From MGIIa-K1 sp964577145 (GTDB lineage: Archaea > Thermoplasmatota > Poseidoniia > Poseidoniales > Poseidoniaceae), in NCBI GenBank assembly GCA_964577145.1, contig CAZNXM010000039.1:1-14267 (forward strand): a stretch of DNA of 14,267 nucleotides, written 5' to 3'. A program made the position numbers and the translations under genes. Each line of letters begins with the position of its first letter. Within the stretch, counting starts at the first letter, position 1. Below, piece by piece: positions 7,502 to 14,267 of this stretch. The notes under the pieces are model-generated. The model did no database searches, had not been told where the DNA came from, and saw nothing but the letters and a program-made list of their open reading frames with translations.

Positions 7502-8425
7502 ATGGCCCGCGCTCATAGGCGCACTATGGGCCTAGATGTGCTAGCACTTCTTCGACGTCTTGGCGTAAGCCTCGACAGTGGAGGGAGTCCTCTTGCCGGC
7601 CCGGGAAAGATTAGTTGGATTGGCAGAATCCACGACCTAACCCCTTCTCAAATGGACCGCGGATTGACTGAAGGAATGGAGGTCTGGACCGCTGGACAAG
7701 GTTTTGCTCCCCTTGATTTACCGAGCATAGAATCATGGCTCTTCGATGTACCACGTGGCTCCCACCTTCTAATTGTAGAGAGGATAATGTCATTTGATAT
7801 CCATGATGTCATAGGTAGAGATGGTAGAACTCTTACCATTTGGGATAAAGAAAAACTCTCGGCATTTATTGGATATGGCGTTTTAGATGGAGAAATCAAG
7901 CTTCTAGAAGACACTGATGTTGAGGATGAGATTAGCGAAGAGAAAGGCATATTCAACGGTGAAGGCCCATTCGCACTCAAACCGATTACCGATTTTTCCA
8001 TTGTCGAGGAAGCAGGATTAGATCTAGGACAAGGTAGACCCATTCTTCTCGATGGATTAATTCATGTTGTTAAAGGCAAACTCAAAGGTCCAACTTTGGA
8101 ACATGATGTCGAAGAAATAGTACTCAATTGTGGAGGATTATTCAAACTTCATTCAGTAGAACTTCTCGAAAGAGTACCTATGCTTAATCGGGTCGATATC
8201 GGTACCGAAGATGAATTGAATTTTCATGATGTGTTAAGTGAACGCAGAAGTGAAGAAACCGAGGAAGGAATGGGTGGGCTCCTTCGCTGGTGGAGATTTG
8301 ATGATAATACTGCAACTTACGAGACGTTCAATGTGTTAGTACCTGCTCACCAAGGCCCGGAACCGGGTCCGGGAACATGGATTCTCAATGGTGTAACCAA
8401 TTTGTTGCATCGGAACCAGAGATGA
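7502..8425 (+). CDS. Conserved-looking hypothetical protein in the nusA position
   Basis: I do not recognise the family. From ATG 7502 the product is 307 residues, soluble and acidic, with no signal peptide or membrane helix. A GTG at 7475, inside rpl30e, and an ATG at 7526 are alternative starts. None has a good Shine-Dalgarno site, and 7502 is chosen because it follows the rpl30e stop by 10 bases. Residues about 79-130 alternate strand-like and helix-like stretches (HLLIVERIMSF, then a GRDGRTLTIWDKEKL segment) that loosely resemble the core of restriction-endonuclease-like or Mrr-type folds; this is a weak guess. The C-terminal half has a well-formed motif (GRPILLDGLIHVVKGKLKG) and ends with a Gly/Pro-rich segment and GTWILNGVTNLL. 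It lies downstream of the polymerase operon on the same strand and could be co-transcribed. Confidence 0.75.
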   Translation: MARAHRRTMGLDVLALLRRLGVSLDSGGSPLAGPGKISWIGRIHDLTPSQMDRGLTEGMEVWTAGQGFAPLDLPSIESWLFDVPRGSHLLIVERIMSFDIHDVIGRDGRTLTIWDKEKLSAFIGYGVLDGEIKLLEDTDVEDEISEEKGIFNGEGPFALKPITDFSIVEEAGLDLGQGRPILLDGLIHVVKGKLKGPTLEHDVEEIVLNCGGLFKLHSVELLERVPMLNRVDIGTEDELNFHDVLSERRSEETEEGMGGLLRWWRFDDNTATYETFNVLVPAHQGPEPGPGTWILNGVTNLLHRNQR

Positions 8426-8432
8426 ACACCTT

Positions 8433-8462
8433 CATGACCCTAAGACATGACCGTAGGTCATG
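8433..8462 (+). promoter_or_regulatory. CATGACC direct and inverted repeats over the surface-protein start codon
   Basis: CATGACC occurs at 8433-8439 and 8446-8452, and its reverse complement GGTCATG at 8456-8462. The last two make a 7-bp stem with a 3-base loop (GTA). The stem contains the ATG at 8460, so it could hide the start codon in mRNA or form a protein-binding dyad. These elements fill most of the 34-base gap before the gene. I saw no convincing TATA box here. Confidence 0.35.
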
Positions 8463-11400
8463 CGCTCCCAAATTACAGTGAGTCTAATTCTGTCGACCTT
8501 AATGCTTGTCAGCGTCATTCCGTATGATGTTCCAACAGTTCTCGAAGATATCGATGAAGTTCTGTTTGCAAATTCTGAACCACAAATGCTAGTCAAAGCT
8601 GGTACTTCCTCCGGTCATGTAAATGCAACAAATATCGAAGCTGTACCCGGTGGATGGATTATTTCTGGTGATACCCGTAATAATTTGCAATTTGGCCCGC
8701 ATCAGTTGCAGGCAAATTCACCTAATAATGGTGCAAATGATGCTGATTCATATATCGCAAAAGTCGATGATAGTGGAACATGGCAATGGGCTGTTATGCC
8801 AGATGCATCTGCTGGCCTAGTTTTCCTTAGCACCATGACCGTCAGTATGACTGGCGACATCTACATTGGTGGTTTGATTTGGGGACAGGTAGGATTTGGG
8901 CCTACTGTCTTGACCGAATACAATAATGCAGGTGATGGATTTGTTGCGAAACTTGATCCGATGGGAAATTGGATGTGGGCTACTTCGTTTACCACTGACA
9001 ACAATAGTGGTGGCACATGGATTAGGGGTCTGTCGGTGAATATGGCTGGCGACTTAATTGTAAGTGGTGACCAAAGTGGGGATTCCTCCATCGGCGGTAT
9101 TGCACTCAATACATCTGACAGAGAGTATCTACTGGTCGGCATGGATTCAATGACTGGCGGAGTTAATTGGGCTTCCGCAACCGGAGGACTAGGTACAGAA
9201 ATTGCATATGATGTTGGAATCGATATGGCCGGAAATATTTGGCAAGTGGGAATTACTACTGGCACTTTCACTGGTGGAGGAAAAACTCACCAAGCAGGTG
9301 GACAGCAGGACACAGTCGTTGTAAAATGGAGCCCGAATGGTCAAGTCCTTGATGTAAAGGGATTCACAAGCAATTCAGGAGGCCTAAGTCTTCCTGACGA
9401 TTTACTGGTTACTTCTACTGGTGATGTAATTGTTACTGGCGTCTTTATTGGAACTCTTGATGCAGGTAACCAGAAGACTGCTACTGATCAAGGAAATGGT
9501 GATGCATTTATTGTGAAGATTGGTAGCAATGGTGCGACATCATGGATAACTACTGCAGGTTCAAGTGGTAATTTAGAATGGGCATCTTCGATTGCTGAGG
9601 ACCAAAATGGCAACTTTGCTGTCGGAGGATTGTTTAGCGGCACTTCCTCATTTGGTCCACATTACCTATCTTCAAATGGTGGGCAGGATGCATTCCTCGC
9701 TCAGATAGATGACCTTGGAAATTGGAATTGGGTAGAGAACCTCGGAGGTTCAAGTGACGACTTATTTGGCGATGTTGCAGTAAACATGTCTGGGAATTAT
9801 TCAGCAACAGGATCCTTCCAATCAACTATCAACAAAGGTACTCAATCGATAACCTCGTCTGGAGGCCTTGATCTATTCGTGTGGGTATTGGACCCAGTCA
9901 ACAATGCTGACCGTGATAATGATGGAGTCAATGACCAAAATGACAATTGTCCAGATGACAATAATCCTCTGCAAATAGATTCTGATTTAGACGGACCAGG
10001 TGATGAATGCGATCACGATGATGACAATGATGGAATTACCGATAACTCTGGTGATGACTGTCCTCGTGGCGGCGCATGGAACTGGACCAGTGATTCCACA
10101 ACTGATTTCGATAATGATGGCTGTAAAGATTCATCTGAAGATTCCGATGATGATAATGATGGCGTGAACGATGGCGCAGATGACTGCCTGACTTCGTATA
10201 ACCCACCGCGTGAATGGTGGGTTTCCACTATCGAAAACGACCTTGACGGCGATGGTTGCAGAGATTCTGATGAAGACCTTGACGACGATGGTGATGGCTA
10301 TGATGATGCAGCAGATGACTGTAACAAGATAGCAGGTACATCCAATCTCGGTTCATATGATGGTTGTGTAGATACCGATTCAGATGGCTATGCAGACCTT
10401 GAAGACACCTGCCCTACAATGGCAGGTAATTCCACTCTTGGTACAACTCTTGCATGCCCAGATATGGATGGTGATGGATGGGCTGACACAGAAGATGATA
10501 TGCCAAATGATCCAACACAGTGGCTCGATTCTGATGATGATGGATATGGTGACAATCCTGAAGGAAACAATCCAGATGCTTGCCCTTCAATTTCTGGAAC
10601 CAGTATTATCGATAGGGTAGGATGTCCTGACCCGGATGCAGATGGATATTCGAGTCCAGATTCATCTTGGACGACAGATGATGGAGCAGATGCATTCCCC
10701 GCTGAATCCACACAGTGGTCCGATTGGGACGAGGATGGCTTTGGTGATAATTGGGGCAATAGCTCCTGGACTGACCGTAATGAGAACTGGCCCGGTGAAT
10801 ACTACTTATTCGCAAAGGAGCAAGATACTTGCCCGACCCTACCAGGTGCATCTTGGCAGGACGACATACTTGGTTGCCCTGATTCAGATGGCGATGGTTG
10901 GGCAGATTACATGGATGCATTCCCCGGCGATGCTGAAAACTATCGAGATATCGATGGTGATGGAATCGCAGATGGTAATGATGACTGTATGACCGTCAAT
11001 GGGACCTCCACCGAGGATGTTCTAGGGTGTCCAGACATGGATGGTGATGGCTGGGCTGATCCATTCGAAGGTACCGATGCTTTCCCATTAGATCCAACTG
11101 AGTGGCTTGATTCCGATAGCGATTTCATTGGGGATAATTCTGATAGCTGCCCCAATGAGGAAGGAGATTCGTTATTGGGTGGACTAATTGGTTGCCTCGA
11201 TACAGATGGTGATGGCTGGGCTGACTCAATTGATGCATTCCCCGAAGACTATGCTGACTATCTTGACACCGATGGCGATGGTTTCGGAGATTCGGTTGAT
11301 GATTGTCTCGACGTCGCAGGAACTTCTACTGAAGATAGAACAGGATGTCCTGATGAGGATAAAGATGGAATTTCTGACCTCAATGATGTCATCGACCCGA

Positions 11401-11846
11401 TGATAATCTATGGTGGCGCTGGCGCTGGACTATTGGTAGTAATTCTACTCGTTGTATTCCTGATAATGAGGCGAAAAGGCTCCCCTGATGAGACCAAATC
11501 ATGGGCAGCACCAGCAATGCCAGATATGGGTGCACAACCGGTACAACCGGCAATGCCTGACATGTTTGCGCAGCCTGCACAGCCTGCTTATTCACAACCG
11601 GTACAACCGGTACAACCTGAACAGCCAGCAATGCCTGATATGACTGCACAACCTGAAGGACGAGAAGTCTATTCTCAACCACAGCCAGTAATGATGCCAG
11701 TTGCTCCAGCTGCACCTACAGTACCTACTGCAAACGATGTGGGAACCATGCGCTCAGATGGAAATGAATGGCTAGAATTCCCTGATGCAAGTGGTGCATG
11801 GTACATGCGAGATGCGTTAACCCGTCAATGGGAACGCAAGATTTGA
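8460..11846 (+). CDS. Secreted, membrane-anchored beta-propeller / calcium-repeat surface protein
   Basis: This 1128-residue modular protein is probably anchored in the membrane and displayed outside the cell. Residues 1-21 are a signal peptide (basic start, hydrophobic core). Seven units of about 60 residues (about 52-480) each run from a GDIYIGG-like strand to an FVAKLDPMGNWMWA-like strand, consistent with a seven-bladed propeller. Residues 482-975 are thrombospondin-type-3-like repeats dense in DxDxDG calcium motifs. A period of about 51-56 residues, with one unit of 84, is marked by CPDxDGDGWAD at C666, C722, C806, C857, C912 and C963. One membrane helix follows (981-1003) with RRK behind it, then a Pro/Gln/Met-rich tail (1016-1094) and a conserved-looking tip with GNEWLEF and GAWYMRD (1101-1117). 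The ligand is unknown; roles in adhesion or polymer capture are guesses. The start is set by the signal peptide; no clear Shine-Dalgarno site is seen. Confidence 0.85.
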   Translation: MRSQITVSLILSTLMLVSVIPYDVPTVLEDIDEVLFANSEPQMLVKAGTSSGHVNATNIEAVPGGWIISGDTRNNLQFGPHQLQANSPNNGANDADSYIAKVDDSGTWQWAVMPDASAGLVFLSTMTVSMTGDIYIGGLIWGQVGFGPTVLTEYNNAGDGFVAKLDPMGNWMWATSFTTDNNSGGTWIRGLSVNMAGDLIVSGDQSGDSSIGGIALNTSDREYLLVGMDSMTGGVNWASATGGLGTEIAYDVGIDMAGNIWQVGITTGTFTGGGKTHQAGGQQDTVVVKWSPNGQVLDVKGFTSNSGGLSLPDDLLVTSTGDVIVTGVFIGTLDAGNQKTATDQGNGDAFIVKIGSNGATSWITTAGSSGNLEWASSIAEDQNGNFAVGGLFSGTSSFGPHYLSSNGGQDAFLAQIDDLGNWNWVENLGGSSDDLFGDVAVNMSGNYSATGSFQSTINKGTQSITSSGGLDLFVWVLDPVNNADRDNDGVNDQNDNCPDDNNPLQIDSDLDGPGDECDHDDDNDGITDNSGDDCPRGGAWNWTSDSTTDFDNDGCKDSSEDSDDDNDGVNDGADDCLTSYNPPREWWVSTIENDLDGDGCRDSDEDLDDDGDGYDDAADDCNKIAGTSNLGSYDGCVDTDSDGYADLEDTCPTMAGNSTLGTTLACPDMDGDGWADTEDDMPNDPTQWLDSDDDGYGDNPEGNNPDACPSISGTSIIDRVGCPDPDADGYSSPDSSWTTDDGADAFPAESTQWSDWDEDGFGDNWGNSSWTDRNENWPGEYYLFAKEQDTCPTLPGASWQDDILGCPDSDGDGWADYMDAFPGDAENYRDIDGDGIADGNDDCMTVNGTSTEDVLGCPDMDGDGWADPFEGTDAFPLDPTEWLDSDSDFIGDNSDSCPNEEGDSLLGGLIGCLDTDGDGWADSIDAFPEDYADYLDTDGDGFGDSVDDCLDVAGTSTEDRTGCPDEDKDGISDLNDVIDPMIIYGGAGAGLLVVILLVVFLIMRRKGSPDETKSWAAPAMPDMGAQPVQPAMPDMFAQPAQPAYSQPVQPVQPEQPAMPDMTAQPEGREVYSQPQPVMMPVAPAAPTVPTANDVGTMRSDGNEWLEFPDASGAWYMRDALTRQWERKI
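9903..11384 (+). repeat. Tandem DxDxDG (thrombospondin type 3-like) coding repeats
   Basis: This in-frame region is rich in GATGGTGATGG-like words that encode repeated Asp-x-Asp-Gly loops. The best-conserved word encodes MDGDGWAD and recurs near 10462, 10882, 11037 and 11203. Conservation is stronger in protein than in DNA, so this is an old repeat array rather than recent duplication. Confidence 0.8.
11534..11617 (+). repeat. Short in-frame repeats in the Pro/Gln-rich tail
   Basis: ACAACCGGTACAACCGG occurs at 11534-11550 and again, with a further partial copy, from 11594 to 11617. The units encode QPVQP. Nearby copies of an AMPDM block (residues 1019-1023, 1031-1035 and 1057-1061) suggest recent expansion of the cytoplasmic tail. 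Confidence 0.6.
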
Positions 11847-11849
11847 GGT
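11845..11849 (+). promoter_or_regulatory. Shine-Dalgarno site for the PqqB-like gene
   Basis: GAGGT overlaps the stop codon of the surface-protein gene and lies 7 bases before the ATG at 11857. It favours that ATG over the TTG immediately before it and suggests the two genes are translated from one mRNA. Confidence 0.55.
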
Positions 11850-11856
11850 TGGTTTG

Positions 11857-12657
11857 ATGGTAAAAGTCACCCTCCTGGGCAGCGCTCAGGACGGTGGTGT
11901 TCCTCAAGTCGGTTGTGACTGTTGTTCTGACTTGCCTCAAAGGTACCCGGTATCGTTGGGATTAACCGATGCCGATGGTGGAAAGCACCTGTTTGAGGCG
12001 ACCCGTCACCTTGGTGAACAACTACGTTTGTGGGGCTGTACTGAAGTTGATTCAGTCTTCCTCACTCATGCACACATCGGTCATGTCGATGGTTTAGGGC
12101 TTTTTGGAAAGGAAACTATGGCAGCAAAAGGGGTCAACCTATATTGTTCAAAATCAATGATTGAGTTGATTGAAAGAACACCGCATTGGTCCAACTTACT
12201 TTCCGAGGGCGTCTTCATTCCAAGGACTGCATCCTTGTATCAATTACCGGGTGTGACGGTTGAGGCCATCGAAGTTCCACACCGAGCGGAACTTTCTGAC
12301 ATGCATGCCTATCTTATCAAAGCCGAGAAAACTCTACTTTTCCTACCTGATCACGATACCTGGCAAGAAACTCTTCGAGGTCATGACTTGAGGGCTTGGC
12401 TCAACCATTTCGAGGTTGATATTGCTCTAATTGATGGCACATTCTACAGTTCAGATGAACTCAAGCACCGAGACCAGAGTGAGGTGCCCCATCCCCCAGT
12501 CGAACAAACTTTGCAGATGATTGGTGAGCGCAGGGAAGGAGACGGAGAAATCGTATTCATCCATCTAAACCATACAAATCCACTTTGCAGAGACGACACC
12601 CCAGTCACTGAATTAGGCTGGAAGGTTGGCAAAGAAGGAATGAAATTTTCACTCTGA
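11857..12657 (+). CDS. PqqB-like metallo-beta-lactamase-fold hydrolase
   Basis: This soluble protein of 266 residues has the metallo-beta-lactamase fold. The N-terminus LLGSAQDGGVPQVGCDCC matches the hallmark start of PqqB-type proteins (LGSAAGGGxPQ, then closely spaced cysteines). The metal motif reads TH71-A-H73-I-G75-H76, with glycine where canonical enzymes have aspartate. Further candidate ligands are H142 (VPHR), D165/D167 (FLPDHD) and H236/H239 (IHLNHTNP). In bacteria PqqB acts in pyrroloquinoline quinone biosynthesis. No other pqq gene is visible here, so that role cannot be assigned and no symbol is given. The start is ATG 11857, preceded by a Shine-Dalgarno site that overlaps the upstream stop. 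The 3' end overlaps the convergent transporter gene by 9 bases. Confidence 0.85.
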   Translation: MVKVTLLGSAQDGGVPQVGCDCCSDLPQRYPVSLGLTDADGGKHLFEATRHLGEQLRLWGCTEVDSVFLTHAHIGHVDGLGLFGKETMAAKGVNLYCSKSMIELIERTPHWSNLLSEGVFIPRTASLYQLPGVTVEAIEVPHRAELSDMHAYLIKAEKTLLFLPDHDTWQETLRGHDLRAWLNHFEVDIALIDGTFYSSDELKHRDQSEVPHPPVEQTLQMIGERREGDGEIVFIHLNHTNPLCRDDTPVTELGWKVGKEGMKFSL

Positions 12658-14267
12658 TTCTACTTCATTCATAGGGATTATTTCTACTTTCATCATCGTC
12701 ACTCGGACACGGTATTCAATCTCCTCTCCCTCATCGCTGTGTGGACAACCGGAGTTTCCACCAGTTTCCGCATCCACGCGAATAGACATCGAATAAACAC
12801 CGGGATGGTCACCCGTTGTGGTCATATTATCGTGAATCGCCTTCTCAGATATACCTGATAAATTCCATGCCATTGTATTGTTTCCTAGGTCATCACCTAT
12901 TAGGACTCCAGATGTTTGGAATAGCCAACCACTTCCTGCCCAAAACTCCTGACCAGTCATACCTAAGCCCAAAAATGCCGCACCATCTTCTTCTACCCAG
13001 GAATCAGAGTAATCATCGTGAATAAATGTCCCAGTGGTCGTATCGGGAACATTTTCACCGGGGTTTGCTAAGCACGAAGCTTGTTGAACAGGGCCGCTCG
13101 GATTAGTTGTCTCATCGGTTTCATCGTATTCCCAAATTAGATAAATTTCGCTAACTTCGAATCCTTCAGGTATTTCGACATCATCCCAAGTATAGGAAAT
13201 ATCCAAGGTTTCTCCATCCGAGATATATTGTACATCTGTCGACACAACTGTATTTTCAGACTGTATGATTAATGTGTAGTTACCAATTCCTCCCATAGCA
13301 GAAGATGAATTATTTGGAGCAGTTGCTAGATAGGTTGCTTCAAGTCCTGCAAGTGGAATGATAATTACCGCGGCGAAAGTACCGATCTTTTTCCTATCTG
13401 GCCAGTTGTATCTTCCCAGTGATGATACCTCTGGCGTTCGCTTCATATTCATAATGAAGTGTGCTGCGAAAGCAGCACCCATTCCAGGTACTGAAGGGAA
13501 TATTCCATCAGCACCACTTACTGTTTTCAAACCTAGTATTGTGGGACCCATTGACCAAAATATAACTGCAGTAAATGCTGAAACCATCATTACAATCGAA
13601 TGGGTAGAATCTGGTTTGTAACCCATCCAACGAATAATCAGTAAAGGAACGAAGATACTACCAAGGCCATAGACTGCTAATACCACCAATTTGAACACAG
13701 AATCTCCTCCCGGGATGTAAAGTCCACCTACTGAAATCACGGTAGCAAAAGCAGCGACAAATAATGTTACTTTCTTGGTAGTCTTGTGGTCCTCTCTCCA
13801 TTCGGGTTTGATATCATCAGTAATCGCAGCAGTACAGGCTAATACTTGGCTGTCAGCAGTCGACATTGTCGCAGCGAAAATCGATGCTAGAATCATTCCA
13901 ATCCCGATGGCAGGCATCGTCTCCATAGCCAACATTGGAAGACCTAGTTCTGGGTCAAAATCACTGGAGTTCGGAAATACAACACGACTTGATAATCCGA
14001 CAAATGTCATCAAAATTATGAATGGAGTTTGCCAAACAAAGAACCAAACCATCGCTTGCTTACGATCATTATCAGAATCTAAAGTCATTACTCGAGAAAC
14101 CACTTGTGGCTGGCCAGCCACTGCCAATCCTCCAAGTAAGAATGCCAACGCCCACATGGAAATACCGAACATGAGGTCTGGCGGCATGATATTTGTGAGA
14201 GCAGGATCTTGTGATTCAAGCCCAGAATTCATTCCTCCGAATCCTCCAACCTCACCCAATGCAATCC
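12649..14267 (-). CDS. Sodium:solute symporter (SSS family, PutP-like) with C-terminal ectodomain, 5'-truncated
   Basis: This is the C-terminal part of a Na+-coupled symporter of the SSS family; the frame is open to the right edge. Residues are numbered from the TTG at 14259, which is probably internal. GQPQVVSRVMT (49-59) and MSTADSQVLACTAAITDDI (132-150) match the PutP blocks; S133 and T134 align with PutP Ser340/Thr341, the Na2 sodium site. Eight membrane helices are predicted (about 28-48, 69-90, 117-134, 163-183, 186-211, 219-243, 254-271, 292-314), five of them after the Na2 helix, where PutP has four. A 220-residue beta-rich polar tail follows, with sequons NSS, NYT, NNT, NLS and NMT and cysteines at 396 and 505. 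An odd extra helix should put this tail outside the cell. The substrate is not deducible; proline or another small organic solute is likely. Confidence 0.9.
   Translation of the reverse strand, partial: IALGEVGGFGGMNSGLESQDPALTNIMPPDLMFGISMWALAFLLGGLAVAGQPQVVSRVMTLDSDNDRKQAMVWFFVWQTPFIILMTFVGLSSRVVFPNSSDFDPELGLPMLAMETMPAIGIGMILASIFAATMSTADSQVLACTAAITDDIKPEWREDHKTTKKVTLFVAAFATVISVGGLYIPGGDSVFKLVVLAVYGLGSIFVPLLIIRWMGYKPDSTHSIVMMVSAFTAVIFWSMGPTILGLKTVSGADGIFPSVPGMGAAFAAHFIMNMKRTPEVSSLGRYNWPDRKKIGTFAAVIIIPLAGLEATYLATAPNNSSSAMGGIGNYTLIIQSENTVVSTDVQYISDGETLDISYTWDDVEIPEGFEVSEIYLIWEYDETDETTNPSGPVQQASCLANPGENVPDTTTGTFIHDDYSDSWVEEDGAAFLGLGMTGQEFWAGSGWLFQTSGVLIGDDLGNNTMAWNLSGISEKAIHDNMTTTGDHPGVYSMSIRVDAETGGNSGCPHSDEGEEIEYRVRVTMMKVEIIPMNEVESE

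Noticed and set aside
10388..10759. 123-residue minus-strand open frame within the repeat protein
   Set aside because: It is the reverse complement of GAT/GGT-rich repeats, giving a Ser/Pro-rich product without features of a real protein.
9903..11384. Repeat region as a possible CRISPR array or satellite
   Set aside because: The repeats are degenerate in DNA, keep one open frame and encode Asp-rich calcium loops; there are no regular spacers.
14257..14259. TTG at 14259 (minus strand) as the symporter start
   Set aside because: The frame continues to the right edge and the protein would lack the first several SSS helices, so it is an internal codon of a truncated gene.

Overview
The window is a gene-dense archaeal contig with moderate GC. 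I infer a planktonic euryarchaeon of the Marine Group II / Poseidoniales type. The reasons are a split largest RNA polymerase subunit (A' and A'') in the archaeal order B-A'-A''-L30e, strong Shine-Dalgarno sites at overlapping genes, and a large membrane-anchored protein with a beta-propeller, aspartate-rich calcium repeats and a Pro/Gln-rich tail. The assignment rests on protein character recalled from memory. Marine Group III or another Thermoplasmatota lineage is not excluded.

Layout. Bases 1-7491 hold the RNA polymerase operon on the plus strand: rpoB (cut by the left edge), rpoA1, rpoA2 and rpl30e. The first three overlap by 1-4 bases at stop/start junctions with good Shine-Dalgarno sites. 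Where most euryarchaea continue with nusA, rps12 and rps7, this window has an unrecognised gene (7502-8425). A near-perfect 20-bp palindrome sits exactly between the rpl30e stop codon and that gene's start. Next come a 1128-residue surface protein (8460-11846) and a PqqB-like metallo-beta-lactamase-fold protein (11857-12657), which is translationally coupled to it. The minus strand then carries a PutP-type sodium:solute symporter (12649-14267), cut by the right edge and tail-to-tail with the hydrolase gene. No gap between genes exceeds 40 bases. I saw no tRNA, rRNA, CRISPR array or insertion sequence.

How it fits together. The first four genes supply most of the RNA polymerase catalytic core and one ribosomal protein. 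The last three are cell-surface or metabolic genes with no evident pathway link to each other or to the polymerase.

Most notable. The RNA polymerase looks remodelled. Subunit B has about 55 extra residues in its middle and has lost three of four cysteines of its C-terminal zinc ribbon. A' has a substituted N-terminal zinc site and an insertion of about 120 residues with two cysteine pairs just before the catalytic domain. A'' has an N-terminal extension of about 115 residues that looks like a helix-hairpin-helix followed by an arginine-rich linker. The symporter is also unusual: it has one more predicted membrane helix than PutP, then a 220-residue domain rich in glycosylation sequons that should lie outside the cell.
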